Part shown: in pieces, positions 1-8,368 of the stretch | Position numbering within the stretch: position 1 is the stretch's first letter | Layout: each line of letters opens with the position of its first letter | DNA from: Streptomyces sp. V3I7 | Lineage (GTDB): Bacteria > Actinomycetota > Actinomycetes > Streptomycetales > Streptomycetaceae | Reading direction: 5' to 3' | NCBI RefSeq assembly: GCF_030817495.1 | Contig: NZ_JAUSZK010000001.1 | Span: forward strand, 558,001 to 622,000 | DNA length: 64,000 nt | Position numbers and translations under genes: made by a program | The notes under the pieces: model-generated | Seen by the model: only the letters and a program-made list of their open reading frames with translations | Databases searched by the model: none | What the model was told of the DNA's origin: nothing

Positions 1-953
1 ACCAGATCTACGGCGCCCTGGTCGTCCCGGCGAACTTCACCGACTCCGTCGCGGCGCTCACCACGACCCGCGCCGACACGGCGCCGACCCTCACGGTGCT
101 CACCAACCCCGGCAAGGGCAGCCTCGGTTCGTCGTTCGCCAGCCAGATCATGACGACCGTCTCCCACCAGGCCTCGCTGAAGGTCGGGCAGCAGCTCACG
201 GCCTCCGCCGGCCGCGCCGGCGCCGACTCCACGACCCGCGTGCTCCTCTCCGACCCGGTGCGGACGGTCACCAAGGTGGGCCATCCCATCGGCAACAACA
301 GCGGGCTCGGGCTGTCCGCCTTCTACTACACGCTGCTGCTCGTCCTGGCCGGCTTCCTCGGCGGCAACCTGCTCCACAGCAGCGTCGACGGCGCGCTCGG
401 CTACGCGGACATCGAGTTGGGTCCCTGGCACAGCCGCCGGCCCACGATCCGCGTCAGCCGCACGCAGACCCTGCTGCTGAAGCTGCTGATGACCGCGGGC
501 ATCAGCGTCATCAGCGCGTCACTGATCATGCTGGGCTGTGTGGGGATCTGGCACATGGACGCGAGTCATCTGCCGCTGCTGTGGATCTTCTCGTACTGCG
601 CCGTCCTCGCCGTGGGTATCGCCGTGCAGGCCATCAACGCCGCGTTCGGCGGCATCGGGCAGCTCGTCTCGATGTTCGCGTTCATCGCCCTGGGGCTGCC
701 GTCCTCGGGCGCCACGGTCCCGCTCCAGGCACTCCCCGGCTTCTACCGCTTCCTCTCGGTCTTCGAGCCGATGCGCCAGCTCGGGGACGGCGTCCGCGCG
801 ATCCTGTACTTCGACGCCCGTGGCGACGCCGGCCTCGACCGCGCCTGGCTCATGATGGTGATCGGCGTGGCGGTCTCCCTGCTCTTCGGCTTCGCCATGA
901 CGACGTACTACGACCGCAAGGGGCTCAAGCGCAGCATTCCGCGGCCCGGTTGA
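1..953 (+). CDS. DUF3533/ABC-2-permease-like membrane protein (5' end outside window)
   Basis: The reading frame is already open at the left edge (in phase from base 3), so the N-terminus is missing; about 316 residues are visible. The first ~100 residues are soluble and resemble the extracytoplasmic domain of YhgE/Pip or DUF3533 proteins (a short VVPANF stretch followed by a region rich in T, S and V). Five hydrophobic segments follow, in the order expected for the C-terminal half of an ABC-2-type permease, and the protein ends in a basic tail. The substrate is unknown; members of this group are linked to export or envelope functions. The family call rests on architecture, so it is moderate. 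Confidence 0.6.
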   Translation, partial: QIYGALVVPANFTDSVAALTTTRADTAPTLTVLTNPGKGSLGSSFASQIMTTVSHQASLKVGQQLTASAGRAGADSTTRVLLSDPVRTVTKVGHPIGNNSGLGLSAFYYTLLLVLAGFLGGNLLHSSVDGALGYADIELGPWHSRRPTIRVSRTQTLLLKLLMTAGISVISASLIMLGCVGIWHMDASHLPLLWIFSYCAVLAVGIAVQAINAAFGGIGQLVSMFAFIALGLPSSGATVPLQALPGFYRFLSVFEPMRQLGDGVRAILYFDARGDAGLDRAWLMMVIGVAVSLLFGFAMTTYYDRKGLKRSIPRPG

Positions 954-961
954 GGCACCTT

Positions 962-1073
962 TGCGGATCGCTCTCGCCCTCGGCGACCGTGGGATCCGCG
1001 TGCAACCAGCACCGCCGCCAGCTTCGGCACGGCGTGGCCTCGACCGCGACACGGTGAGCCCGTACGGCCAACA
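962..1073 (-). pseudogene. Remnant of a second CDF transporter gene (C-terminal piece)
   Basis: This stretch is a diverged duplicate of the 3' part of the neighbouring cation-efflux gene (about 1132-1260). The blocks match in order, for example cggatcgc, gtgggatccgcgtgca, cagcttcggcacggcgtg and gaccgcgacacggtgagc. Relative to the intact gene it has a deletion of about 19 bases in the middle and small indels, so it cannot encode the domain. It looks like the last trace of a tandem CDF gene. Confidence 0.7.
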
Positions 1074-1098
1074 ACCCCGATGAGGCACCCTCCCGCCG

Positions 1099-2079
1099 TC
1101 AGGCAGCCGCGTGGTGCGCCAGCGCGAGATGCGGATCGCCCTCACCCTCGGCAACCGTGGGATCCGCGTGCACCAGCGCCGCGGCCAGCTTCGGCACGGC
1201 GTGCAGCAGGGCATGCTCGGCCCCGACCGCGACACGGTGAGCCTCCCGTACGGTCAACTCCGCGTCCACGACGACCGCGACCTCGGCGCGCAGCCGGTGC
1301 CCGATCCAGCGCAGTCGCAACTCACCGACGCCCTGGACGCCTTCGACGTCCGCCAGGGCCCGCTCGGCGGCGTCCACCAGGGCGGGGTCGACGGCGTCCA
1401 TCAGCCGCCGCAGGACCTCGCGGGCGGCGTCCCGCAGCACCAGCAGGATCGCGCCGGTGATCGCCAACCCGACGAGTGGATCGGCGAGTTGCCATCCGAG
1501 GGCGGCACCGCCCGCGCCGAGCAGCACGGCGAGGGAGGTGAACCCGTCCGTACGGGCGTGCAGTCCGTCGGCGACCAGTGCGGCGGAGCCGATGTCGCGG
1601 CCGACGCGGATGCGGTAGCGGGCCACCCACTCGTTGCCGAGGAAGCCGAGCACGGCCGCGGCGGCGACGGCCGGGACGTGGTGCAGGTCCCGGGGATCGA
1701 GCAGCCGGTCGACGGCCGACCACGCGGTGAACGCGGCGGAGGCGGCGATCGTCAGCAGGACGACGACGCCGGCCAGGTCCTCGGCGCGCCCGTAGCCGTA
1801 GGTGAACCGGCGCGTGGCCGCCCGGCGGCCGAGGACGAAGGCGATGCCGAGAGGGACGGCGGTCAGCGCGTCGGCGGAGTTGTGCACGGTGTCGCCGAGC
1901 AGGGCGACCGATCCGGAGACCAGCACGATCCCCGCCTGTGCGAGAGCCGTCCCGCCCAGGGCGGCCAGCGAGACCCACAGCGCCCGCATGCCGCGCGCGG
2001 AGGACTCCAGGGCCGTGTCGACGCGGTCGGCCGCCTCGTGCGTGTGGGGCTTGATGAGATGACGGAGCTGGTGACGCAC
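1099..2079 (-). CDS. Cation diffusion facilitator (zinc-type efflux transporter)
   Basis: A 326-residue inner-membrane metal/proton antiporter of the CDF family. About six membrane segments span residues 32-205, with a cytoplasmic C-terminal metal-sensing domain after that. The transport site is of the HD-HD type: H66/D70 in the second helix (HNSAD) and H174/D178 in the fifth (HARTD), the arrangement of ZitB/ZnT-like zinc transporters. The N-terminus is histidine-rich (H3, H7, H12, H14), consistent with metal capture. The GTG start follows a clear aaggag ribosome site. Zn2+ is the likeliest substrate, though Cd or Co cannot be excluded. A decayed partial copy lies directly downstream. Confidence 0.85.
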   Translation of the reverse strand: MRHQLRHLIKPHTHEAADRVDTALESSARGMRALWVSLAALGGTALAQAGIVLVSGSVALLGDTVHNSADALTAVPLGIAFVLGRRAATRRFTYGYGRAEDLAGVVVLLTIAASAAFTAWSAVDRLLDPRDLHHVPAVAAAAVLGFLGNEWVARYRIRVGRDIGSAALVADGLHARTDGFTSLAVLLGAGGAALGWQLADPLVGLAITGAILLVLRDAAREVLRRLMDAVDPALVDAAERALADVEGVQGVGELRLRWIGHRLRAEVAVVVDAELTVREAHRVAVGAEHALLHAVPKLAAALVHADPTVAEGEGDPHLALAHHAAA

Positions 2080-2157
2080 AGGGGACTCCTTCCGGCCGCG
2101 GGAACGCCCGCGTCACATGGGGACCAACGCGCGGGACGCCGAAGACACCGTCGTCCA

Positions 2158-2171
2158 TTATCTGCGGATAA
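2158..2171. promoter_or_regulatory. Possible operator upstream of the CDF gene
   Basis: The sequence TTATCTGCGGATAA is a perfect 5+5 inverted repeat (TTATC/GATAA) lying about 80 bases upstream of the CDF start in an otherwise GC-rich leader. It could bind a metal-responsive repressor or be part of the promoter. No regulator gene is adjacent, so this is only a candidate. Confidence 0.3.
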
Positions 2172-2380
2172 GCCCCTGATTTCACCTCTCACCTGCACTC
2201 GATGCGCAGCCGCGCACAGGCGGCGAACGGCGCCCCGCGAGGCCCACGGCGCCGCGGTGCGACCGATGCCCCGCTGTGCCACCTCTCGCAACTCCCGCAA
2301 CGATGGCGGATTCTGTGCGCTCCCACCCTCTGGCGGACGCGCGTAGAACGCGCCATCATGGCTCCGTTCGTCTCTCTCGC

Positions 2381-2440
2381 ACCACCGCTCCATGCACGGC
2401 TCGGCGCACCACCGCTCCATGCACGGCTCGGCGCACCACC
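2381..2440. repeat. 27-bp tandem repeat, about 2.2 copies
   Basis: The unit begins accaccgctccatgcacggc and is repeated exactly at 2381-2407 and 2408-2434, with a partial third copy starting at 2435. It lies in the leader of the cassette. Because 27 is a multiple of three it keeps all frames open across itself, which explains spurious open frames here on both strands. Confidence 0.8.
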
Positions 2441-2652
2441 GCACCGTCAAGTGCGGCGCACGGCAAGCGGTTCCACGGCCCGGGATTCCGGGCCCCGGCG
2501 AGCACTCGTACACGCGTCCCTGGACCAGCTCTGGCGACTCGGCATCTCCGCGCGGCATGGCACCGCGCACGGCCACGCGCTGTTTTGTCATGCACGCATC
2601 ACACATGTACCGCGCTCGCCCCACCGTTTTTGATGACGAAGGGAGCGTCACC

Positions 2653-3075
2653 ATGGCATGCGGATCGACCTATCTCTGGAGAGGGGAGACCTCGTGGTTC
2701 TGCTGCGGCAGCGCCTGGGGTCCCTGTAGCAGCGCGGGCGGCGGCGCCTGCGGCGGCTGTCAGTCCAGCAGCAACCACGGCGCGTGGCCCAACGCCTCCG
2801 CGAACTGCTGGGACATCACCCGGCCCGACCTGTGCGGCGAGAACATCCCGCGGCGCGGCTGCGGCGCCGTGATGAACGTGAAGCACCAGTGCACCGGCGC
2901 CACCGTGTGCATCACCATCAAGGACTGCGGTCCGCGCACCAAGGACTGGTGCGGCGAGCTGACCTGCTGCAACGGCACGTGCCGGTCGAACCGCGTGCTG
3001 GACCTGACCCCCGCGGCGTTCTCGAAGATCGGCAGCCTCAGCTCCGGCAAGCTGCCGGTCTGGATCTACGAGTGA
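2653..3075 (+). CDS. Cysteine-rich double-psi beta-barrel (RlpA/expansin-like) protein
   Basis: A 140-residue protein with 16 cysteines (C3, C17, C18, C25, C33, C36, C52, C61, C70, C80, C86, C92, C100, C105, C106, C110). The C-terminal half (about 69-138) fits a double-psi beta-barrel: a DCGP turn at 91-94, LDLTPAAF at 117-124, then a final VWIYE strand. In RlpA and expansins this fold binds or cleaves cell-wall polysaccharides. The cysteine count suggests several disulfides and hence an extracytoplasmic site. There is no signal peptide at the N-terminus, which is odd. The next gene has a Tat signal and the third gene is MauE-like, a family known for helping disulfide formation. Start chosen at the ATG with a gaaggga site. 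The wall-related role is inferred. Confidence 0.65.
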   Translation: MACGSTYLWRGETSWFCCGSAWGPCSSAGGGACGGCQSSSNHGAWPNASANCWDITRPDLCGENIPRRGCGAVMNVKHQCTGATVCITIKDCGPRTKDWCGELTCCNGTCRSNRVLDLTPAAFSKIGSLSSGKLPVWIYE

Positions 3076-3092
3076 GAGGGAGGGAAGAAGCC

Positions 3093-3725
3093 ATGAGCCG
3101 TCACGGCAGACCCCAGCCGGAGGACGCCCCGGGCCTCGGCCGCCGGCGCTTCCTCACCACCGCCGCGCTCGGCGGCGCCACCATCGTGGGCGCGTCCGCG
3201 CTCGGCGGGCTCGACGCCGACGCCGCCTTCGCCGCCCCGATGAAGCCGCTGGACCCCGCGATCGCGGACTCGTCCTTCGCCGAGGGCCGGATCACCGCCA
3301 TCACCGGCGGCCTGCTCCATGTCGCGGGCTCGTACGGCGACGACTACAAGGTCCAGCTCACCAACGCCACCAGCATCTGGAAGCTGCGCCCCACCACCGC
3401 GGACGTGATCGAGGCCGGGGACGGGATGTACGCGCGCGGCGTTCCGATGCCCGACGGCACCATCGCGGCGGACGCGGTCTGGGTGAACATCGTCAACCTC
3501 GACTGCGTCATCCGCGGCCTCGGCAAGGACCGTATCGACCTCGCCCACAACAATCACGCGGTGCACGGACGCATCGTCAGGGACACCACCGCGGCCTCGT
3601 ACCAGGGCAGCGCGCTCACCTCGGACCTGTCCCGGCTGCGCATCGGCCAGGCGGTCCAGGTGCTGGGCGCCTGGCGGCCGCACGACGGTTCGGTGGACAT
3701 CGCCCGCGTGACGGCCGGGCACTGA
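3093..3725 (+). CDS. Tat-exported beta-rich protein (DUF5666-like) of the cysteine-rich cassette
   Basis: 210 residues, starting 17 bases after the previous stop with a gagggaggga ribosome site. The N-terminus carries a twin-arginine signal: R17-R18-R19-F20-L21, a hydrophobic stretch (about 22-41) and an alanine-rich cleavage region near residues 45-48. The mature part is predicted all-beta, with two related segments (about 58-125 and 128-208) recalling the OB-like repeats of DUF5666 proteins. It has one cysteine (in NLDCVI) and no catalytic motif that I recognise. Position and spacing suggest co-translation with the cysteine-rich protein. It may be its export partner, as MelC1 carries tyrosinase through Tat; that role is inference. 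Confidence 0.6.
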   Translation: MSRHGRPQPEDAPGLGRRRFLTTAALGGATIVGASALGGLDADAAFAAPMKPLDPAIADSSFAEGRITAITGGLLHVAGSYGDDYKVQLTNATSIWKLRPTTADVIEAGDGMYARGVPMPDGTIAADAVWVNIVNLDCVIRGLGKDRIDLAHNNHAVHGRIVRDTTAASYQGSALTSDLSRLRIGQAVQVLGAWRPHDGSVDIARVTAGH

Positions 3726-3738
3726 GGCGGGAGGCCGG

Positions 3739-4635
3739 ATGATCTCACTCGCCTGGAACCTCGCACCGGTGGCGGTCGGGGGCCTGCTCGCCTGGACCGG
3801 CGCGGCCAAGCTGCGCAGCCGGTCACTTCAGCGGCAGGCCGCCGACACGGCCCTGGCCCGCGTCCTGAACGACGTCCAACGCGCCGTGCTGGTGCTGCGG
3901 GCCGTCGGCACGCTCGAACTGCTCCTCGCCGCAGGGCTGTTGCTGCTTCCGGCAGCGGCGTTTCCCGGGTGGGCGACAGCGGCGCTCGGGACGGGCTTCC
4001 TCGGCTATCTCGCCCACGCCAAGGCGACGATGCCGGAGTCCTCGTGCGGTTGCAGCGCCAAGGACGACGACCGCATCACCTGGCGCTCGTTCGCACGGGC
4101 GGGCCTGGTGGTCCTCGGCGGCCTCGCCGCGCTCGCCTCGTCCACCCCGTGGTGGTCGCAGGCCGGCCGGCAGCCTCTGGCCTCGGTGGCCTTCCTCGCC
4201 GCCTGGGCGGCCGTGGTGACGGCGCTCAGCAGCGAGGTGGAACGCCGGCTGCTGATGCCGGTGCGCAGGCTCCGGGTACGGATCTTCGGCCACCCGCTCG
4301 TCGCGTACGGGGACCAGGTACCGGTCGCCGCGTCCGTCGAGCTGCTGGAGAACTCCCTGGCCTGGGAGGCCGCTTCGCCCGTCGTCCGGTCGGCGCTGGT
4401 CGACCACTGGGACGACGGCGGCTGGCGCATCCTGCGGTTCACGGGCGTGCACGGATCGGGGGCCAAGGCCCGCCCCGTCTCCGTCCTGTTCGCCCTGGAC
4501 GCGAGCTCCTCGATGGACACCACCGACAACCCGGCGGTACGGGTCACCGTCGTCGACGACGACACCGACGAGGTGGTGGCGGCGGACCTCCTCACCGGCC
4601 GCCCGTCCCGCCCGGCACTCCCCCTGGTGACCTGA
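3739..4635 (+). CDS. MauE/DoxX-like redox-associated membrane protein with C-terminal extension
   Basis: 298 residues. Residues 1-170 contain about four membrane helices with a CGC pair (C103, C105) beside the end of one helix, as in MauE, which helps form the disulfides of the methylamine dehydrogenase small subunit. After residue 180 comes a beta-rich soluble domain of about 115 residues that ordinary MauE proteins (about 180 residues) lack. It is the third gene of a tight cassette (13 bases after the Tat protein), so its natural substrate is probably the 16-cysteine protein two genes upstream. No mau structural genes are nearby, so methylamine metabolism is not implied. Confidence 0.65.
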   Translation: MISLAWNLAPVAVGGLLAWTGAAKLRSRSLQRQAADTALARVLNDVQRAVLVLRAVGTLELLLAAGLLLLPAAAFPGWATAALGTGFLGYLAHAKATMPESSCGCSAKDDDRITWRSFARAGLVVLGGLAALASSTPWWSQAGRQPLASVAFLAAWAAVVTALSSEVERRLLMPVRRLRVRIFGHPLVAYGDQVPVAASVELLENSLAWEAASPVVRSALVDHWDDGGWRILRFTGVHGSGAKARPVSVLFALDASSSMDTTDNPAVRVTVVDDDTDEVVAADLLTGRPSRPALPLVT

Positions 4636-4692
4636 GCCAAGGCACGGCCCTCGCAGGGACGGACACGGGTCCGCCCCTGCGAGGCCGGAACG

Positions 4693-5208
4693 TCACGCCA
4701 TGCCGTCGGCCCCGCCTGGGCTCTCTGCGACACCGAGGATGTGCGTGGAAGCGGGCGACGGAATCCGTGTCACCGGAAAAGCGAACTTCTCGACCTCCCG
4801 GATCCTCAACCCGGCCCGGACAATGGCGGCTTGGGTGTCATTACCGGTATGGCACCCCCCACGGAGCACCGGCCACAGCGTGGCATCGACCAACCGCTGC
4901 ACCCGCCGCATGCCCGGACTGTCCGCCCGCCCACCGATCACCTCGACCGGCGCGGCCACCTCCCGAGCGGCCTCCTCGGCAAACCCCCGCAACCGCGCCT
5001 CCGGCTCCACGGCCACCACCTGCGTCACTTCAGCCGGCTAACGCGCGAAGTTCAATCCGTTCCCCGCCCCGACCTCCACCACCCGCCCCGCCAACCCGGC
5101 CAACAGCCGCTTCCGGTACGCCACTATCCCGGCCTTCTCGAGCGCGGGGCCGGCGACCTTGGCGTAGAAGGACGCGAAGACGGGATGACGTACGGGCTTT
5201 TGTGCCAT
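4693..5208 (-). pseudogene. Broken class I SAM-dependent methyltransferase
   Basis: Reading from an ATG at 5208, the product begins with a normal UbiE/Methyltransf_11-like N-terminus and SAM loop (VEVGAGNGLNFAR). It then meets an in-frame TAG (bases 5039-5041, complement) exactly where family members usually have a tyrosine. Downstream, the VAVEPE strand is present, but the text jumps from a GGRAD region directly to a MRRVQRLVDATLWP-like helix. About 40-50 residues with the later catalytic motifs are therefore missing. The C-terminus (CHTGND, THILG) is preserved. Nonsense mutation plus internal deletion mark a dead gene. Confidence 0.75.
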
Positions 5209-5400
5209 GCGGGCCACCGGCTTTCCTCGCGGCGGATGTCCTGCGAATGTCCTGGGGTCCTGCTCCGATTATGGAGTCCCGCACAGACATCGACGGGACC
5301 ACGCCCGACACGACGTATAGCCCCTCCCCATCACCACACCACCCGAAGCCCCGATAAACGCGTCGACACCGCCCCACCCCGCCCGGCAGAGTGGCCGTCC

Positions 5401-6141
5401 ATGACGAGCAGCGAGCTGTGGGGCCGTGCGACTGCCGAGCGCTATGACGACGAGGTGACCGAGCGGTCCTCGGCCGCTTTTCTCGAACCGACTCTCGCCT
5501 TCCTCTCCGAACTGGCCGGGGACGGCAAGGCGCTGGAGTTCGCCATCGGGACCGGCCGTGTCGGCGTGCCGCTGCGGGAACGCGGGGTGCCCGTCGTGGG
5601 CATCGAACTGTCCGAACACATGGCGGCCGTGCTGCGCCGCAAGGCCGACGCCGACACGCTCCCGGTCACCCTCGGAGACATGGCCACGACGATCATCCCG
5701 GGCGAGTTCACGCTGGTCTACCTGGTCTACAACACGATCTCGAACCTGCTCACTCAGGACGAGCAGGTCGAGTGCTTCCGCAACGCGGCCCGCCATCTGG
5801 CACCTGGCGGCCGCTTCGTCATCGAGCTGGAGGTCCCGCCGCTACGTTCCCTGCCGCCCGGTCAGAGCGCGGTCCCGTTCGATGTGTCAGACCATCATCT
5901 CGGCTTCGACACCTTCGACCTGGTCGAGCAGATCCTCGTCTCGAACCACTTCACCCGCGACGGCACCGACGGCCGTTACCGCCGCGGCAACTCCCGTCAC
6001 CGGTACGCCTGGCCGGCAGAGCTCGACCTGATGGCCCGCATCGCCGGACTCGAACTGGAACGACGGGTCGCGGACTGGGACGGCACACCGTTCACGCAGG
6101 ACTCCACGCAACACATCTCCGTGTGGCGCAAGCCGGTCTGA
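5401..6141 (+). CDS. Class I SAM-dependent methyltransferase
   Basis: 246 residues. A Rossmann-like methyltransferase fold is visible: the SAM-binding loop AIGTGR at 48-53, an acidic residue after strand 2 (GIELSEHM), the motif around GDM that contacts adenine, and a hydrophobic YLVYNTI strand followed by a LAPGGRFV turn near 135. It resembles Methyltransf_25 proteins that act on small molecules; the substrate cannot be read from sequence. The ATG at 5401 is the first start consistent with the fold, but the ribosome site is weak. It stands alone, flanked by a methyltransferase pseudogene and a small membrane protein. Confidence 0.75.
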   Translation: MTSSELWGRATAERYDDEVTERSSAAFLEPTLAFLSELAGDGKALEFAIGTGRVGVPLRERGVPVVGIELSEHMAAVLRRKADADTLPVTLGDMATTIIPGEFTLVYLVYNTISNLLTQDEQVECFRNAARHLAPGGRFVIELEVPPLRSLPPGQSAVPFDVSDHHLGFDTFDLVEQILVSNHFTRDGTDGRYRRGNSRHRYAWPAELDLMARIAGLELERRVADWDGTPFTQDSTQHISVWRKPV

Positions 6142-6251
6142 GAAGCGGCCGGACAGGATGCGGGCGGGGCGTCCCTGGCGATAATGACGAGGTCTGGCGT
6201 CCCCGGTCGGCACAATGCCCGCCAGGACCGCCGCGGCAGGACACCCATGGC

Positions 6252-6584
6252 TTACGGCTCCTCGGGCGCCGCCACCTCCGCGGGCTCCTCCCGCGCCATG
6301 GCCACCCTCAGCACCGCGCACGTGACGATTTCGGCCACGAGGCCGCAGGTAAGGGCTGCCGGGACGCCGTTGCCGAGGTTCATGGACGCGTACAGGAGAC
6401 CTCCGCTTCGAGCCACTGGGTCCACCGCGATCCGCACCAACTGGCACACCAGCAGGCCGACGACGGTCGCGCAGACCGTGCCGATCCCCCATCGCCGGGA
6501 CGGTGGCCCGCGTGTTCCCCGACTCGAGTGAAACCCCGCTGCCGTCCGGACCGGTGCGCCGGGGCGGGGCGGCCGGGTGGGCAT
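6252..6584 (-). CDS. Small predicted membrane protein
   Basis: An open frame of about 110 residues from the ATG at 6584. The C-terminal two thirds contain two hydrophobic stretches (ATVVGLLVCQLVRIAV and the segment around GLVAEIVTCAVLRVAM) linked by a short loop, ending in an acidic tail. This looks like a two-helix membrane protein. No family was recognised. The codon pattern is compatible with coding, but a start closer to the first helix is possible. It is divergent from the VOC gene. Confidence 0.4.
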   Translation of the reverse strand: MPTRPPRPGAPVRTAAGFHSSRGTRGPPSRRWGIGTVCATVVGLLVCQLVRIAVDPVARSGGLLYASMNLGNGVPAALTCGLVAEIVTCAVLRVAMAREEPAEVAAPEEP

Positions 6585-6624
6585 AGTGACGGGTCTGTGC
6601 ACTGGACCCGTGGGAGGACATCGC

Positions 6625-7398
6625 ATGCTCGGCACCGAGTTCCGTACCGGATCACCCAACTGGATCGACCTCGGCAGCCCCGACACGGACGCGGCCGCCG
6701 CCTTCTACGGCTCCGTGTTCGGGTGGCAGTTCGTGCCCGCGGGGCCGGAGGCGGGCGGGTACGGCTTCTTCCAGAAGGACGGGAAGACCGTCGCCGCCCT
6801 CGGGCCGCTCACCGAGGAGGGTGCCAAGTCGGCCTGGACGACGTACTTCCAGAGCGACGACATCCAGGCCACCGCCCGTGAGGTGGAGACCGGCGGCGGC
6901 ACGGTGCGCGTGCCTCCGACGGACGTCGGCGACGGGTGGATCGCGCAGTTCACCGATCCGAACGGCGCCCAGTTCGCCGCGCTCCAGCCGGGCAGCGGCC
7001 TGGAGAAGACGTCCGAGGACAACACGCTGGTCTGGGTGGAGCTGCACGCCGGTGAGCCGGAGGAGGCCATCGGTTTCTACAACGGCCTGTTCGGCTGGCG
7101 GTCCGCGGAGATGCCGGCGCCCGGCATGACGTACAGGGTGCTGAGCATCAAGGACGGCGATCAGCAGGACGGATCCTTCGGCGGCGTGGCTCCGCTGCAG
7201 AGCGGGCAGCAAAGCCCCGGCTGGGTACCGTACTTCGCCGTGGCCGACGCCGATGCCACGGTCGAGGCGGCGCAGAGGAGCGGCGGTACGGTGCTGATGC
7301 CCGCCGCGGACGTGCCGGACGTCGGGCGCATCGCCTGGCTGGCGGACCCGGGCGGAGCGGCGTTCGCCGTGCTCCAGCCGAACCCTCGACAGGCCTGA
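6625..7398 (+). CDS. Tandem VOC (glyoxalase/bleomycin-resistance fold) protein
   Basis: 257 residues forming two VOC modules, about 1-120 and 130-257. Each begins with a WIDL or WVEL strand, has an AAAFYGSVFGW or AIGFYNGLFGW helix, and ends with a DPNGAQFAALQP or DPGGAAFAVLQP strand. Single-chain double VOC proteins include dioxygenases, metal-dependent isomerases and binding proteins. Metal ligands are not obvious in the usual positions, so a binding or antibiotic-sequestering role is as likely as catalysis. Start chosen at the ATG preceded by gggagga. Confidence 0.8.
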   Translation: MLGTEFRTGSPNWIDLGSPDTDAAAAFYGSVFGWQFVPAGPEAGGYGFFQKDGKTVAALGPLTEEGAKSAWTTYFQSDDIQATAREVETGGGTVRVPPTDVGDGWIAQFTDPNGAQFAALQPGSGLEKTSEDNTLVWVELHAGEPEEAIGFYNGLFGWRSAEMPAPGMTYRVLSIKDGDQQDGSFGGVAPLQSGQQSPGWVPYFAVADADATVEAAQRSGGTVLMPAADVPDVGRIAWLADPGGAAFAVLQPNPRQA

Positions 7399-7518
7399 CG
7401 AGTCATCAACTCACGGGCCAAGAGCCCGTATCGGGCTACTTTCGAGGCCAAGTGGTTTTCAAGCGCGGTCGAAGATTGTCAGACTGCTCGCACACAGCAG
7501 CGAGCAGAGGAGCGCTCC

Positions 7519-8325
7519 ATGACCGAGTACGTTGCCCGTCCGCTCGACACCAGTCGCCCGCACCCCGCCCGGGTTTACGACTGGCTTCTGGGAGGCAAGG
7601 ACAACTACCCGGTAGACGAGGAACTCGGGAACCAGCTCACGGCGCTCGAACCGCGGGCGAAGCAACTGGCCACCCAGAACCGGTGGTTCATGCACCGCGC
7701 CGTCCGCAAGCTGGTGGGCGGCGAGGGGATCCGTCAGTTCCTCGACATCGGCACCGGCATTCCCACCGAGCCCAACCTCCACCAGATCGCCCAGAAGACG
7801 GCGCCCGAGTCGCGCGTGGTCTACGTCGACAACGACCCGATCGTGCTGGCCCACGCCGAGGCGCTGCTGCACGGTACGCCGGAGGGCGTGACGGAGTACG
7901 TGCAGGCGGATGTGCGCGAGCCGCACACGATCCTCGAACAGGCCCGAAAGGTCCTCGACTTCGACCGCCCGATCGGCCTCTCTCTCATCGCGCTCCTGCA
8001 CTTCGTGCCCGACTCCGAAGGCGCGCACGACATCGTCGGGGAGCTCGTGGCGGCGCTTCCGGCGGGCAGCTTCCTGGCCCTGTCGAACGGCACCGCCGAC
8101 TTCGACCCCGACACGATCGGCCGGGCGGCCGAGGCGTACAAGGCGCGCGGGGTCACCGTCGTGCCGCGCTCGCACGCCGAAGTCAGCCGTTTCTTCACGG
8201 GACTTGAGCTGCTGGAGCCCGGTGTCGTCTCCCCGCCCGAGTGGCATCCTGAGCTGGCCACCGGCGAGCCGCTCCTGGAGAGCGGTCAGGTGCCGATCTA
8301 CTGCGGAGTGGCCCGCAAGCCGTAG
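7519..8325 (+). CDS. DUF574 (Methyltransf_19) SAM-dependent methyltransferase
   Basis: 268 residues with the hallmark start of this actinobacterial family (ARVYDWLLGGKDNYPVD at 17-33), then a SAM loop around FLDIGTGIPT and the conserved YVDNDPIVLAHA strand that holds the ribose-binding aspartate. Such proteins are very numerous in Streptomyces and their substrates are mostly unknown. The ATG has an agagga site. It is a single gene, convergent with the glycosidase and separated from it by a strong hairpin. Confidence 0.85.
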   Translation: MTEYVARPLDTSRPHPARVYDWLLGGKDNYPVDEELGNQLTALEPRAKQLATQNRWFMHRAVRKLVGGEGIRQFLDIGTGIPTEPNLHQIAQKTAPESRVVYVDNDPIVLAHAEALLHGTPEGVTEYVQADVREPHTILEQARKVLDFDRPIGLSLIALLHFVPDSEGAHDIVGELVAALPAGSFLALSNGTADFDPDTIGRAAEAYKARGVTVVPRSHAEVSRFFTGLELLEPGVVSPPEWHPELATGEPLLESGQVPIYCGVARKP

Positions 8326-8368
8326 CCCCACGAAGCGGGCAGAGCGCTCCGCCTGTTGCCCTACAGCC

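Larger units (their letters stand above)
2080..2652. other. 573-base intergenic region between divergent CDF and cassette
   Basis: No convincing gene was found on either strand. It holds the putative CDF operator, a 27-base tandem repeat and presumably the promoter of the cysteine-rich/Tat/MauE cassette. The frame of the cassette's first gene is open back to 2392, but the peptide upstream of 2653 is low-complexity and includes the repeat. The ATG at 2653 has a gaaggga ribosome site, so the upstream part is treated as leader. Confidence 0.5.

Noticed and set aside
1863..2654. Minus-strand open frame over the CDF leader
   Set aside because: Contains the 27-bp repeat, has no recognisable domain, and overlaps the CDF gene in another frame.
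2653..3075. Cysteine-rich protein as a methylamine dehydrogenase light chain (suggested by the MauE neighbour)
   Set aside because: The cysteine spacing and the tryptophan pair needed for the TTQ cofactor do not match MauA, and no MauB heavy chain is nearby; the double-psi barrel pattern fits better.
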